Shown here: positions 25,090 through 33,108 of the stretch, one piece after another
How the letters are laid out: the number at the start of each line of letters is the position of its first letter
Position numbering within the stretch: position 1 is the first letter of the stretch
Source of the DNA: Vulcanimicrobiota bacterium
GTDB lineage: Bacteria > Vulcanimicrobiota > Vulcanimicrobiia > Eremiobacterales > Eremiobacteraceae
Reading direction: 5' to 3'
Length of the DNA stretch: 34,739 nt
NCBI GenBank assembly: GCA_019235715.1
Contig: JAFAKE010000010.1
Span: 1-34,739 of the forward strand
Translations under genes and position numbers: made by a program
The notes under the pieces: generated by a model
What the model saw: only the letters and a program-made list of their open reading frames with translations
What the model was told of the DNA's origin: nothing
Database searches by the model: none

Positions 25090-26061
25090 ATGGCAAAGCG
25101 CGCGCTGATCACCGGTATCACCGGTCAGGATGGTTCATATCTTGCCGAGCTCTTGCTCGACAAGGGATACGATGTCTTCGGCATCACGCGCCGCTCGAGC
25201 ACGAATTCGTTTGACCGTATAGCCCACATCATCGACAGGATAACACTGTTGTCGGGTGACTTGTTGGATGAGCATTCCCTCGTCAGCGCGATACGCGAAG
25301 CGAAACCAGATGAGATCTATAATCTCGGTGCGCAAAGTTTTGTGCCCACCTCGTGGTCGCAACCGGTGCTCACGGCGGAGTTCACCGCGGTTGGTGTCAC
25401 GCGGCTGCTCGAAGCGATCCGGATCGCAAAGCCCGATACGCGCTTCTACCAAGCGTCGAGCAGCGAGATGTTCGGCAAAGTGCAAGAGACTCCGCAGCGC
25501 GAAACCACGCCGTTTTATCCGCGCAGTCCATATGGCGTCGCGAAGGTCTATGCACACTGGATCACGATCAACTACCGCGAGTCCTACAACTTGTATTCGT
25601 GCTCTGGAATCTGCTTCAATCACGAAAGTACGCGTCGCGGTTTGGAGTTCGTGACGCGTAAAGTGAGCGACAGCGTAGCGCGTATTAAACTCGGTCTCGC
25701 TACTGAGATAAGGCTTGGTAATCTCGATGCGCGCCGCGATTGGGGCGATGCGCGTGACTACGTGCGCGCAATGTGGCTCATGCTGCAACAGCAGCAGCCG
25801 GACGACTACGTGATCGCAACGGGCACGACGCGTTCGGTCAAGGACCTCGTGATGGCCGCATTCAAACACGCCGGACTCGATTGGCAGAAGTACGTCGTCG
25901 TCGATCAGAAGTTCATGCGGCCGGCCGAAGTTGACGTGCTCGTCGGCGACGCATCGAAGGCACGCCGCGTGCTTGGCTGGCATCCGACGATCTCATTCGA
26001 GCAGATGATCGGCGAGATGGTCGACGCCGACATCGCGCGCCTGCGCAAGCTCAGCGGCTGA
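25090..26061 (+). CDS. gmd: GDP-mannose 4,6-dehydratase
   Basis: 323 residues, slightly shorter than most Gmd proteins (about 340-370). It has [19 protein letters not shown], the GDP-mannose-dehydratase-specific opening, [11 protein letters not shown], catalytic Tyr148-x3-Lys152 (YGVAK) and NHESTRRG. It converts GDP-D-mannose to GDP-4-keto-6-deoxy-D-mannose. GAAGGGG lies about 10 bases before the ATG. The rmd gene follows after two bases, giving the GDP-D-rhamnose pathway. The first half is less GC-rich than its surroundings: 29 of 60 bases at 25201-25260 by hand count against 41 of 60 at 26161-26220 in rmd. Confidence 0.94.
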   Translation: MAKRALITGITGQDGSYLAELLLDKGYDVFGITRRSSTNSFDRIAHIIDRITLLSGDLLDEHSLVSAIREAKPDEIYNLGAQSFVPTSWSQPVLTAEFTAVGVTRLLEAIRIAKPDTRFYQASSSEMFGKVQETPQRETTPFYPRSPYGVAKVYAHWITINYRESYNLYSCSGICFNHESTRRGLEFVTRKVSDSVARIKLGLATEIRLGNLDARRDWGDARDYVRAMWLMLQQQQPDDYVIATGTTRSVKDLVMAAFKHAGLDWQKYVVVDQKFMRPAEVDVLVGDASKARRVLGWHPTISFEQMIGEMVDADIARLRKLSG

Positions 26062-26063
26062 TC

Positions 26064-27023
26064 GTGCGCGCGCTGGTCACCGGAGCCGACGGCTTCGTGG
26101 GTCAGTGGCTTTTACGCGAACTGCTCGCGCACGGCGACGAGGTCACCGGCGTCACGCGCGGCGACCACACCCGGCTGACCACGCTTCCCACCGAAGCCGC
26201 GACGCAGATCCGCTGGTTGAGCGCAGACATACTCGATCTTGATGCGCTCGTAAACGCGGTCAGCGAAGCGCGGCCCGACGCGATCTATCATCTCGCTGCG
26301 CAGGCCTCGGTGGCAGAGTCGCTGCGCGATCCGGCCGGCACCGTCGACACGAACGTGATGGGCACCGCGAACCTGCTTGAGGCGACTCGTGCCAAAGCGC
26401 CAGAGGCGCTCGTCGTCGCCGTTGGTTCAGCGGAGATATACGGCTCCGTCGAACCGAACGAGCTGCCGCTGAACGAGAGCGCGCCGCTGCATCCCAATAA
26501 CCCATACGCGGGCAGCAAGGCGGCGGCCGAGATGGTCGCTTTGCAGTACGCCCAAACCGGCTGGGCCCGCGTGCTGGCGACACGCTCGTTCAACCACACC
26601 GGCCCGGGGCAGAGCGTGACCTTCGCGGCCGCCGGATTCGCGAAACAGTGCGCGGATATCACGCGCGGCAAGCAGGCGCCGGTGCTGCAACACGGCAATC
26701 TTTCCGCACAACGCGACTTCCTCGACGTGCGCGACGTGGCATCCGCCTACCGTCGCCTGGGCGAGCGCGGCGAGTCCGGGTCGGTGTACAATGTCTGCAG
26801 CGGGCGTGCGGTCAGCATGCGCGAGATCGTCGAGGAGCTCATACACCTCGTCGGCCTGCCCGTGGAACTGCGCCAGGATCCGCAGCGGATGCGCCCGGTG
26901 GACACGCCGGTCATCGTGGGCGACCCGAGCCGCATCCGGCGCGATACCGGCTGGCAACCTCAGCTGCCGCTGCTACGGACGCTGCGTGACTTGTACGACT
27001 ACTTTCTAAAGGAAGATGGATAA
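26064..27023 (+). CDS. rmd: GDP-6-deoxy-4-keto-D-mannose reductase (GDP-D-rhamnose synthesis)
   Basis: 319 residues. The start is GTG at 26064. The Rossmann motif is VTGADGFVGQWLL, the catalytic pair is Tyr148-x3-Lys152 (YAGSK), and TRSFNHTGPGQ is typical of the Rmd branch of SDR enzymes. Rmd reduces the Gmd product to GDP-D-rhamnose; a GDP-fucose synthase or another 4-epimerase is less likely by motif. It follows gmd by two bases and overlaps the next gene by eight, so the three are one operon. The nucleotide sugar would feed a glycosyltransferase elsewhere. Confidence 0.87.
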   Translation: MRALVTGADGFVGQWLLRELLAHGDEVTGVTRGDHTRLTTLPTEAATQIRWLSADILDLDALVNAVSEARPDAIYHLAAQASVAESLRDPAGTVDTNVMGTANLLEATRAKAPEALVVAVGSAEIYGSVEPNELPLNESAPLHPNNPYAGSKAAAEMVALQYAQTGWARVLATRSFNHTGPGQSVTFAAAGFAKQCADITRGKQAPVLQHGNLSAQRDFLDVRDVASAYRRLGERGESGSVYNVCSGRAVSMREIVEELIHLVGLPVELRQDPQRMRPVDTPVIVGDPSRIRRDTGWQPQLPLLRTLRDLYDYFLKEDG

Positions 27024-27672
27024 ACCGAACCCCGCTCCTCCGCCACGCAGCCCGGCCCAGGGTCAGGACTGGCGAGCGGTCGTCTTCAAGAACCGCGGCC
27101 TCATCTTGCTGCCCGTCGCACTCGCGCTCGTCATCTTCGGGCAGCCGACCGAGTTCAGCGCCGCGATCGGCGTCGCCATCGCGCTGTGCGGCGAACTCAT
27201 CCGCATTTGGGCGGTCGGCTACTCCGGAGCGACGACGCGTGCCGACGTCGTCACCGCACCGAAGCTCGTGACGGCCGGCCCCTACGCGATGATGCGCAAC
27301 CCGCTCTATGTCGGCAACGCGATCATTGCCATCGGCTTTACCGTGGCGTTTTCCGGCGGCGTGCCGCTGATGCAGTCGTTCTGGCTGCTCGCGTTCGTGT
27401 TGGTCATCGTGATCGGCGTCTATACCACCATCGTGCCGCTCGAAGAAGAGTATCTCGCCCGAGCTTTTGGCATGCGCTTCACGCAGTACACGACGCTCGT
27501 TCCGCGCTTTATCCCCTGGAAAGGCCCGATCGACAAGAGCAAACAGGAGGGCAAGTGGAACCGCAGCGTGATCAACAGCGCGGAGAGCACGACGATCGGT
27601 CTGTTCGTGCTCATGGTCATCGTCTTGGTGCTCAAACTGACCGTCTTGCGAGGCTGGACGGTCATTCTCTAA
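27016..27672 (+). CDS. Isoprenylcysteine carboxyl methyltransferase-like membrane methyltransferase
   Basis: 218 residues, with four to five hydrophobic helices. The signature TAGPYAMMRNPLYVGN and a later EEEYL with FGMRFTQY place it in the ICMT/PEMT-type membrane methyltransferase superfamily, which uses S-adenosylmethionine on lipid or prenylated substrates at the membrane. Bacterial members are often of unknown substrate. AAAGGAAG precedes the ATG at 27016, inside the end of rmd. The last coding bases lie within the promoter proposed for the downstream leader RNA. Confidence 0.83.
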   Translation: MDKPNPAPPPRSPAQGQDWRAVVFKNRGLILLPVALALVIFGQPTEFSAAIGVAIALCGELIRIWAVGYSGATTRADVVTAPKLVTAGPYAMMRNPLYVGNAIIAIGFTVAFSGGVPLMQSFWLLAFVLVIVIGVYTTIVPLEEEYLARAFGMRFTQYTTLVPRFIPWKGPIDKSKQEGKWNRSVINSAESTTIGLFVLMVIVLVLKLTVLRGWTVIL

Positions 27673-27675
27673 AAT
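27646..27675 (+). promoter_or_regulatory. Sigma-70-type promoter for the leader RNA
   Basis: TTGCGA (27646-27651), an 18-base spacer and TAAAAT (27670-27675) match the -35 at four of six and the -10 at five of six positions. The start site would be near 27682, just before a hairpin. It lies across the 3' end of the preceding gene. Confidence 0.5.
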
Positions 27676-27681
27676 CCCGCA

Positions 27682-27924
27682 AAACGGGACAAGTGCTCTC
27701 GTGGTCCCGAACACTCGTAGGCTTGTCCTTCCGGCGGACCGGGTGCTATCTTCAGAAGGCGGTGCCGGCTCGATGCGCGAGTCCCTGAGGCCGGGTCTGC
27801 GGAGACTTCCGGAGAGCGCAGGTTCCCGGAATTTCCGGCCTCATGGGGAACCGGAGCAGTACGTAAGGATTGCGCCGCATCGAGCACACCGCACGTCGGC
27901 CGCCTAAATGGCGGCCCTTTTTTT
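27682..27924 (+). ncRNA. Putative structured leader RNA with pseudoknot upstream of hbd
   Basis: About 243 nt between the proposed promoter and an intrinsic terminator, with no convincing protein coding. Pairings seen: CGGGAC 27685-27690 with GTCCCG 27704-27709 as a 5' hairpin; TGAGGCCGG 27786-27794 with CCGGCCTCA 27835-27843 (9 bp, P1); CTGC 27797-27800 with GCAG 27818-27821 within P1; and GTTCCC 27822-27827 inside P1 with GGGAAC 27846-27851 after it, an H-type pseudoknot. CGGCC at 27836-27840 could instead pair with GGCCG at 27898-27902, the 5' strand of the terminator, a possible antiterminator switch. I do not recognise a known riboswitch, 6S, SRP, tmRNA or RNase P consensus. It could be a standalone small RNA. 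Confidence 0.5.
27898..27924 (+). terminator. Intrinsic terminator/attenuator just before hbd
   Basis: GGCCGCC (27898-27904), a TAAAT loop and GGCGGCC (27910-27916) form a perfect 7-bp stem, followed by C and seven T. It ends 17 bases before the hbd ATG, leaving no room for a promoter after it. Confidence 0.88.
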
Positions 27925-27941
27925 GTGTCGTAGTGAGACGG

Positions 27942-28790
27942 ATGACGATATTGGTCGTCGGCGCCGGGCAGATGGGATCCGGCATCGCGCAGGTCTGTGC
28001 CGGGGCCGGCAATCGCGTCCTGCTCAACGACGTCGATGAGGCCGCCTACGCACGCGGCCGCGCGGCGATCGAGAGGAATCTCGCACGCGCAGTCGAGCGC
28101 GGCAAAACGTCGCAAACAGATGCGGACGCGCTGCTCGGCCGCATCTCGTACCACCGCGATCTGACGGCGCAGACCGACGCCGCGATCGCGATCGAGGCGG
28201 CCACAGAAGACGAAGCGCTCAAGCTCGCCATCTTCAAGAAGCTCGACACCGCGCTCGTCCCCGCCGCGATTCTCGCGAGCAACACCTCTTCGATCTCGAT
28301 CACCAAACTCGGCGCAGCGACAAAACGCCCCGAGCGAGTCATCGGCATGCACTTCATGAATCCGGTCCCGGTCATGAAGCTCGTCGAGATCATCCGCGGA
28401 TTGGCGACATCTGAAGAGACGTACGGGTTCACCGAACAGCTCACGCGCGAACTTGGCAAAGTGCCCGTCGAAGTCAACGACTTCCCGGGTTTTGTGAGCA
28501 ACCGCGTGCTCATGCCGATGATCAACGAAGCGATCTACGCGCACATGGAAGGCGTCGGCAGCGCGGAGGCGATCGACACCGTCATGAAGCTCGGCATGAA
28601 CCATCCGATGGGACCGCTCGAGCTGGCGGACTTCATCGGCCTCGACACGTGCCTGGCGATCATGCAGGTGCTCTACGATGGGTTTGCCGATCCGAAGTAC
28701 CGGCCGTGTCCGCTGCTGAAGAAGATGGTCGCCGCGGGCCACCTGGGCAAGAAAAGCGGTCGCGGCTTCTACGACTACTCGGCAAAGTAG
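27942..28790 (+). CDS. hbd: 3-hydroxybutyryl-CoA (3-hydroxyacyl-CoA) dehydrogenase
   Basis: 282 residues, normal for the single-domain family. The NAD-binding GAGQMG is at 7-12, and NTSSISITKL, GMHFMNPVPVMKLVEI and VNDFPGFVSNR are the conserved segments around the catalytic His-Glu pair and the C-terminal dimer domain. It oxidises (S)-3-hydroxyacyl-CoA with NAD+ or works in reverse. The ATG at 27942 is chosen; GTG at 27933 adds three residues. It begins 17 bases after a strong terminator, so readthrough seems needed. It is followed by an acyl-CoA dehydrogenase after 15 bases. Confidence 0.92.
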   Translation: MTILVVGAGQMGSGIAQVCAGAGNRVLLNDVDEAAYARGRAAIERNLARAVERGKTSQTDADALLGRISYHRDLTAQTDAAIAIEAATEDEALKLAIFKKLDTALVPAAILASNTSSISITKLGAATKRPERVIGMHFMNPVPVMKLVEIIRGLATSEETYGFTEQLTRELGKVPVEVNDFPGFVSNRVLMPMINEAIYAHMEGVGSAEAIDTVMKLGMNHPMGPLELADFIGLDTCLAIMQVLYDGFADPKYRPCPLLKKMVAAGHLGKKSGRGFYDYSAK

Positions 28791-28805
28791 GCAACCCGCG
28801 CGCAC

Positions 28806-30044
28806 ATGAACTTCGAGCTGACTGAGGACCAAAGAGCCGTACGCGATATGGTCGCGGCATTTGCCGCGCGCCAGATCGCCCCGCATGCGGCGCAGTGGGA
28901 TCATGACGGCACGTTCCCGGTCAAGGTCTTCGCGCGGCTCGGCGAGCTCGGCATCATGGGCATGTCGGTCTCGGAGCGCTACGGGGGCGCCGCGCTCGAC
29001 GCGATCAGCATCGCGCTCGCGATCGAAGAGCTCAGCAAAGCCGACGCGGGGGTGGGCGTGACGGTCTCCGTGCACGCCGGCATCATCACGCGCATCATCG
29101 AGCAATTCGCTTCCGACGAACTCAAATCGGAATATCTGCCCAAGATGTGCGAGGGCACCTGGCTCGGTGCATTCTCATTGACAGAGCCCGAGGCTGGATC
29201 GGATGCCGGTGCGCTGCGCACCCGTGCGGAGCGGCGCGGCGACACGTACATCATCAACGGAACAAAGCAATGGGTGACCAACGGCGGCCACGCTCAGGTG
29301 TACGTCGTCTTCGCACGCACCGGCGGACCCGGACCGCGCGGCATTTCCGCCTTCTTGGTCGACCGCGACACGCCGGGCCTCACGATCGGCCGCGAAACCG
29401 AGAAGATGGGAATCCGCTCATCCGACACGGTCGATCTCATTCTGCGCGATGCGCACGTGCCGGCGTCGCGCCTGCTTGGCGCAGAGGGCGCCGGCTACAA
29501 GATCGCGCTCGCGAACCTCGGGGTCGGCCGCCTGGGAATCGCAGCGCAGGCCGTCGGCATTCTCGCTGCTTGCCTCGACACATCGGTGCGCTATGCGCTC
29601 GATCGCTATCAGTTCGGACGGCCGATCGGTGCGTTCCAGGCGGTGTCGTTCAAGATCGCCGACATGGCGATGGACCTCGATGCTGCCCGGTTGCTGTTGT
29701 ACCGCGCCGCGTGGCAAAAAGACAACGGCTCGACGAGCATCGATGCGTCCTCCAAAGCCAAGCTCTTCGCGTCGACCGCCGCGCGCAAACACGCCGCCGA
29801 ATGCGTGCAGATCCTTGGCGGTTACGGCTTCACGAAGGAGTTTCCGGCAGAGCGCTACTATCGCGACGCGAAGATCACCGAGATCTACGAAGGGACGTCC
29901 GAGGTGCAGCACATCGTCATCGCGCGCGAGCTGCTCGGCCGGCTTGACGAGCGCACCTCGATCGACCGCCCGGCCGGTCCGCAAGTGCGGCCCAGCGCGC
30001 CAAAACACGATGGTGTCGGCCAAGCCGAGCGCACGCCCAAATGA
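28806..30044 (+). CDS. Acyl-CoA dehydrogenase (FAD)
   Basis: 412 residues. It shows the ACAD signature FSLTEPEAGSDAGAL, WVTNGG, RYQFGRPIGAFQAV and the catalytic Glu362 in YEGTSEVQ, the short- or medium-chain position. It introduces the trans-2 double bond into acyl-CoA, passing electrons to electron-transfer flavoprotein. The C-terminal 30 residues beyond the usual end are Pro/Arg-rich. It lies 15 bases after hbd and overlaps the methyltransferase gene (ATGA), so the beta-oxidation pair is cotranscribed with the following genes. Chain length is not evident. Confidence 0.92.
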   Translation: MNFELTEDQRAVRDMVAAFAARQIAPHAAQWDHDGTFPVKVFARLGELGIMGMSVSERYGGAALDAISIALAIEELSKADAGVGVTVSVHAGIITRIIEQFASDELKSEYLPKMCEGTWLGAFSLTEPEAGSDAGALRTRAERRGDTYIINGTKQWVTNGGHAQVYVVFARTGGPGPRGISAFLVDRDTPGLTIGRETEKMGIRSSDTVDLILRDAHVPASRLLGAEGAGYKIALANLGVGRLGIAAQAVGILAACLDTSVRYALDRYQFGRPIGAFQAVSFKIADMAMDLDAARLLLYRAAWQKDNGSTSIDASSKAKLFASTAARKHAAECVQILGGYGFTKEFPAERYYRDAKITEIYEGTSEVQHIVIARELLGRLDERTSIDRPAGPQVRPSAPKHDGVGQAERTPK

Positions 30045-30829
30045 GCGAAGCGGCGCCGCGTCTGTTCGCAGATGCAGATGCGTATCAGCGCTTCATGGGG
30101 CGTTGGAGCAGCAGACTCGCGCAGAAGTTCTTGGATTTCGCCGGCCTCAAAGACGGCGAGCGTGTACTCGACGTCGGGGCGGGCACGGGCAGTCTGATCG
30201 CGGCGATTGCCGAGCGCGCGCCGCGCGCCGCCATCAGCGGCATCGATCCTTCGCCCGAATATGTCGCCTATGCCGCAGCGCGCGTGCCGCACGCGGCCGT
30301 GCAGGTCGGCGACGCGCAAGCGTTGCCGTTCGAGGACGCCTCATTCGATCGCACGCTCTGCCAATTGGTGATGAACTTCATCCCCGACGCGCGGCGCGCG
30401 GCCGCTGAAATGCGCCGCGTCACGCGGCCGGCCGGAACCGTCGCGGCCGCCAACTGGAATTTCGACGGCATGCGCATGCTCGGCGAGTTCTGGGATGCCG
30501 TCGGCCCATCGCCCTTGGTGAACAGGCACGGCGAGCGCGGTTCGGCGTTTACGCGAGAAGAGCTTATCGAGCTGTGGCGCGAATCGGGTCTGACCGGCGT
30601 CGAGGCGGCCGACATTTCGATCGTCACCGAATTTGCTTCGTTCGACGACTATTGGCTGCCGTTTCTGCTCGGGCAGGGTCCCGCGGGCGTGTTTGCCGTT
30701 GCGCTTGCTCCGAGCGAGCAGGCCGCGCTGCGCGAGCGTTTGCAAGCGCGGTTGCTCGGCGGGGGTCCGGATAGGCCCTTTTCGTTGGAGGCTCGCGCAT
30801 TCGCCGTGCGCGGCGCAGTGAGGAAATAG
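30041..30829 (+). CDS. Class I SAM-dependent methyltransferase
   Basis: 262 residues. Motif I is VLDVGAGTGSL, followed by the acidic GIDPSPE (ribose binding), GDAQALPFEDASFD and an AAAEMRRVTRPAGTV strand-loop, the standard Methyltransf_11-type arrangement. It methylates an unknown small molecule or lipid in the cytoplasm; ubiquinone/menaquinone (UbiE)-like reactions are one option. The ATG overlaps the acyl-CoA dehydrogenase stop by four bases and sucC begins three bases after the stop, which places an unrelated-looking enzyme tightly within a carbon-metabolism operon. Confidence 0.86.
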   Translation: MSEAAPRLFADADAYQRFMGRWSSRLAQKFLDFAGLKDGERVLDVGAGTGSLIAAIAERAPRAAISGIDPSPEYVAYAAARVPHAAVQVGDAQALPFEDASFDRTLCQLVMNFIPDARRAAAEMRRVTRPAGTVAAANWNFDGMRMLGEFWDAVGPSPLVNRHGERGSAFTREELIELWRESGLTGVEAADISIVTEFASFDDYWLPFLLGQGPAGVFAVALAPSEQAALRERLQARLLGGGPDRPFSLEARAFAVRGAVRK

Positions 30830-30832
30830 CGC

Positions 30833-31966
30833 GTGAGGTTACTCGAGTATCAAGGCAAAGAGCTGTTCGCGGCCGCCGGCATTCCGGTGCCGACGGGCAA
30901 AGTCGCGCAATCGGTCGATGAGGCCGTCGCCATCATGCGCGCCAATCCCAAACCGAGCGTGGTCAAAGCGCAAGTCCTCATCGGCGGCCGCGGCAAAGCC
31001 GGCGGCATCAAGTTCGCCAACGACGAGCGCGACATCGTCGGTCCCGCCACAGTGATCTTGGGCATGAACATCAAGGGCGAGATCGCCAAGCGCGTTTGGA
31101 TCGAGCAGCGCGTCGACATCGTCAAGGAGCTGTACTTGTCGATCACGGTCGACCGCCAAAGCAAGCGCCCGATCATCATCGCGTCTGCGATGGGCGGCAT
31201 GGATATCGAAGAGGTCGCCGCCTCGCACGCAGGCGCGATCGCCAAATACCGCATCGATCCCGCGATGGGCTACTGGCCCTTCGTCGGGCGGCGCGTCGCG
31301 CGCGAAGCCGGCATACCAAAAGAAGTGACCTCGCAATTCGTGGACATTCTCGGCAAACTGTACCGCTTGTTCTTCGACATCGGCGCGATGCTGGTCGAGA
31401 TCAATCCGCTGGCGATCACCAAAGACGGCAAGCTCATCGCTTCGGATGCGAAGGTCGACATCGACGACAACGGCTTGTTCAGACACCCGGAGCTGGAAGC
31501 GTGGAAGACCGATCTGCCGGCCGATGCGCTCGAAGAACGCGCGCGCAAGACCGGGCTCGCATACGTGCATCTCGACGGCGACGTCGGCATCATCGGCAAC
31601 GGCGCAGGCTTGGTGATGGGCACGCTTGACGCGGTCAAAGCTGCGGGCGGCGAGCCGGCTAATTTCCTCGACGTCGGCGGCGGCGCGAAAGCCGACATCG
31701 TGCGCGAAGCGGTCAACATCGTGACCGCCGATCCGAAAGTGAAATCGCTCTTCATCAACATCTTCGGCGGCATCACGCGCGGTGACGAGGTTGCCAAAGG
31801 TCTGGTCGAAGCGCTCGGCGGCGGATCGTGGAGCAAGGATAAGCTGGTCATCAGACTGACCGGCACCAACGAAAAGGAAGGCCGTGAGGTGCTGCAAGCC
31901 AACGGCATCAAGTCGGTCGAGACGATGAACGAAGGCGCGCGCCAAGCAGTCGCGCTCGCCCGCTGA
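30833..31966 (+). CDS. sucC: Succinate-CoA ligase beta subunit
   Basis: 377 residues. The ATP-grasp N-terminus ([32 protein letters not shown]) and the C-terminal [21 protein letters not shown] and [13 protein letters not shown] are the classic SucC landmarks. With SucD it interconverts succinyl-CoA and succinate while forming ATP or GTP in the TCA cycle. The start is GTG at 30833, after GAGGAAA. It is three bases downstream of the methyltransferase and 13 bases upstream of sucD. Confidence 0.95.
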   Translation: MRLLEYQGKELFAAAGIPVPTGKVAQSVDEAVAIMRANPKPSVVKAQVLIGGRGKAGGIKFANDERDIVGPATVILGMNIKGEIAKRVWIEQRVDIVKELYLSITVDRQSKRPIIIASAMGGMDIEEVAASHAGAIAKYRIDPAMGYWPFVGRRVAREAGIPKEVTSQFVDILGKLYRLFFDIGAMLVEINPLAITKDGKLIASDAKVDIDDNGLFRHPELEAWKTDLPADALEERARKTGLAYVHLDGDVGIIGNGAGLVMGTLDAVKAAGGEPANFLDVGGGAKADIVREAVNIVTADPKVKSLFINIFGGITRGDEVAKGLVEALGGGSWSKDKLVIRLTGTNEKEGREVLQANGIKSVETMNEGARQAVALAR

Positions 31967-31979
31967 CGGAGAAACGACG

Positions 31980-32864
31980 TTGTCCATCTACCTAGGCAAG
32001 AACTCGAAAGTCATCGTGCAGGGCATCACCGGCCGCGAAGGTCTTTATCATGCGAACAGGATGCGCACGTACGGCACAAATGTCGTCGGCGGCGTCACGC
32101 CTGGCAAGGGCGGACAAAAAGCCGACGAGTTCGCCGTATTCGACACCGTACACGGCGCGCGCGCGAGCACCGGCGCGAACACGAGCGTCATTTTCGTGCC
32201 GCCGCCGTTCGCGGCCGATGCGATCCTCGAATCCGCCGACGCCGGCATCGAGTTGATCATCTGCATCACCGAAGGCATTCCCGTGCACGACATGCTCAAA
32301 GTGATGTCGGTCGTGCCGAAATCGACGCGCGTCATCGGTCCCAACTGCCCAGGCATCATCACGCCCGGCGAAGCGCTCGCCGGCATCATGCCCGGTCACG
32401 TGTTCAGCCAAGGACGCGTCGGCTTGATCTCGCGCAGCGGCACGCTCACCTATGAGATCGTCGATCAGCTCACGCGAGCGGGCATCGGTCAGAGCACGTG
32501 CGTCGGCATCGGCGGCGATCCGATCATCGGCACGGTTTTCGTCGACTGCTTGCACGCATTCGAACGCGACGAGAAGACCGACGCGGTCGTGCTCGTCGGC
32601 GAGATCGGCGGAACGGATGAAGAAGACGCTGCAGCACTGATCCGCGACAAGCACGTGACCAAGCCGGTCGTCGCATTCATCGGCGGCCGCTCCGCGCCTG
32701 AGGGTAAACGCATGGGTCATGCCGGCGCGATCGTGAGCGGCGGCGGTGGCACCGCCAAGGCGAAGATCGCCGCGTTCCAAGCCGTGAACGTGCCGGTCGC
32801 CGACAGCCCTGCGGATATACCAGAACTTGTCAGTCGCAGTGGGCGACAGCCGGCGCGCGTATGA
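31980..32864 (+). CDS. sucD: Succinate-CoA ligase alpha subunit
   Basis: 294 residues. CoA-binding segments QGITGREG and [28 protein letters not shown] and the phosphorylated His247 in [10 protein letters not shown] (E. coli His246) are all present. It forms the heterodimer with SucC. The start is TTG at 31980 after GGAGA; the conserved N-terminus ([14 protein letters not shown]) follows directly. It is the last gene of the run that begins at hbd. Confidence 0.95.
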   Translation: MSIYLGKNSKVIVQGITGREGLYHANRMRTYGTNVVGGVTPGKGGQKADEFAVFDTVHGARASTGANTSVIFVPPPFAADAILESADAGIELIICITEGIPVHDMLKVMSVVPKSTRVIGPNCPGIITPGEALAGIMPGHVFSQGRVGLISRSGTLTYEIVDQLTRAGIGQSTCVGIGGDPIIGTVFVDCLHAFERDEKTDAVVLVGEIGGTDEEDAAALIRDKHVTKPVVAFIGGRSAPEGKRMGHAGAIVSGGGGTAKAKIAAFQAVNVPVADSPADIPELVSRSGRQPARV

Positions 32865-32916
32865 AAGAATAGCGTTGTGATTTTTCATCGCCGAAAAGGC
32901 TGAAAAAGCGCCCATT

Positions 32917-32947
32917 TTGCGGCTCTCCCAGACTGGGAGGGCCGCAA
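32917..32947 (+). other. Long stable hairpin in the sucD-TonB-receptor gap
   Basis: TTGCGGC 32917-32923 pairs with GCCGCAA 32941-32947 and CTCCCA 32925-32930 with TGGGAG 32934-32939, with one T-G pair between the arms and a GAC loop: about 14 bp. No T-run follows on either strand, so it is not a standard terminator. The rest of the 244-base gap (32865-33108) holds no recognised gene; a GAAGGAA ribosome site precedes the receptor. Confidence 0.5.
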
Positions 32948-33108
32948 GGTTAAAAGGGGGTGAAGAAGGAAATTCTGGGACACGCAAGTCCATGCCGTCG
33001 GGTGTGGGCTCGCTTTGCAGTATTCGAGCGACAAATCGGGCGGTTCGCCGTCGGATTGGACGCACGGAGCTGTATCACTCGCTTCTCTAAGAAGGAACCT
33101 TGAAAACC

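Noticed and set aside
27701-27907. Possible 68-residue leader peptide in the hbd leader
   Set aside because: There is no clear ribosome site, no run of regulatory codons, and it ends inside the terminator; RNA structure explains the region better.
27682-27924. Cobalamin, SAM, TPP, glycine, c-di-GMP or SRP RNA identity for the leader
   Set aside because: The conserved boxes I know for these classes (for example the B12 box, CTGAGA, the SRP loop) are not found.
27669-29105. 478-codon open frame on the minus strand across the leader and hbd
   Set aside because: It is antisense to the well-conserved hbd and has no recognisable domain; its Asp/Arg/His-rich content is what the complement of GC-rich codons gives.
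32949-33000. c-di-GMP-like GGGAC-ACGCAA segment upstream of the TonB receptor
   Set aside because: It lacks the other conserved GEMM elements and a second supporting helix.
30839-33065. Long minus-strand open frames opposite sucC and sucD (382 and 357 codons)
   Set aside because: Both mirror the codon pattern of succinyl-CoA ligase genes and show no family motifs.
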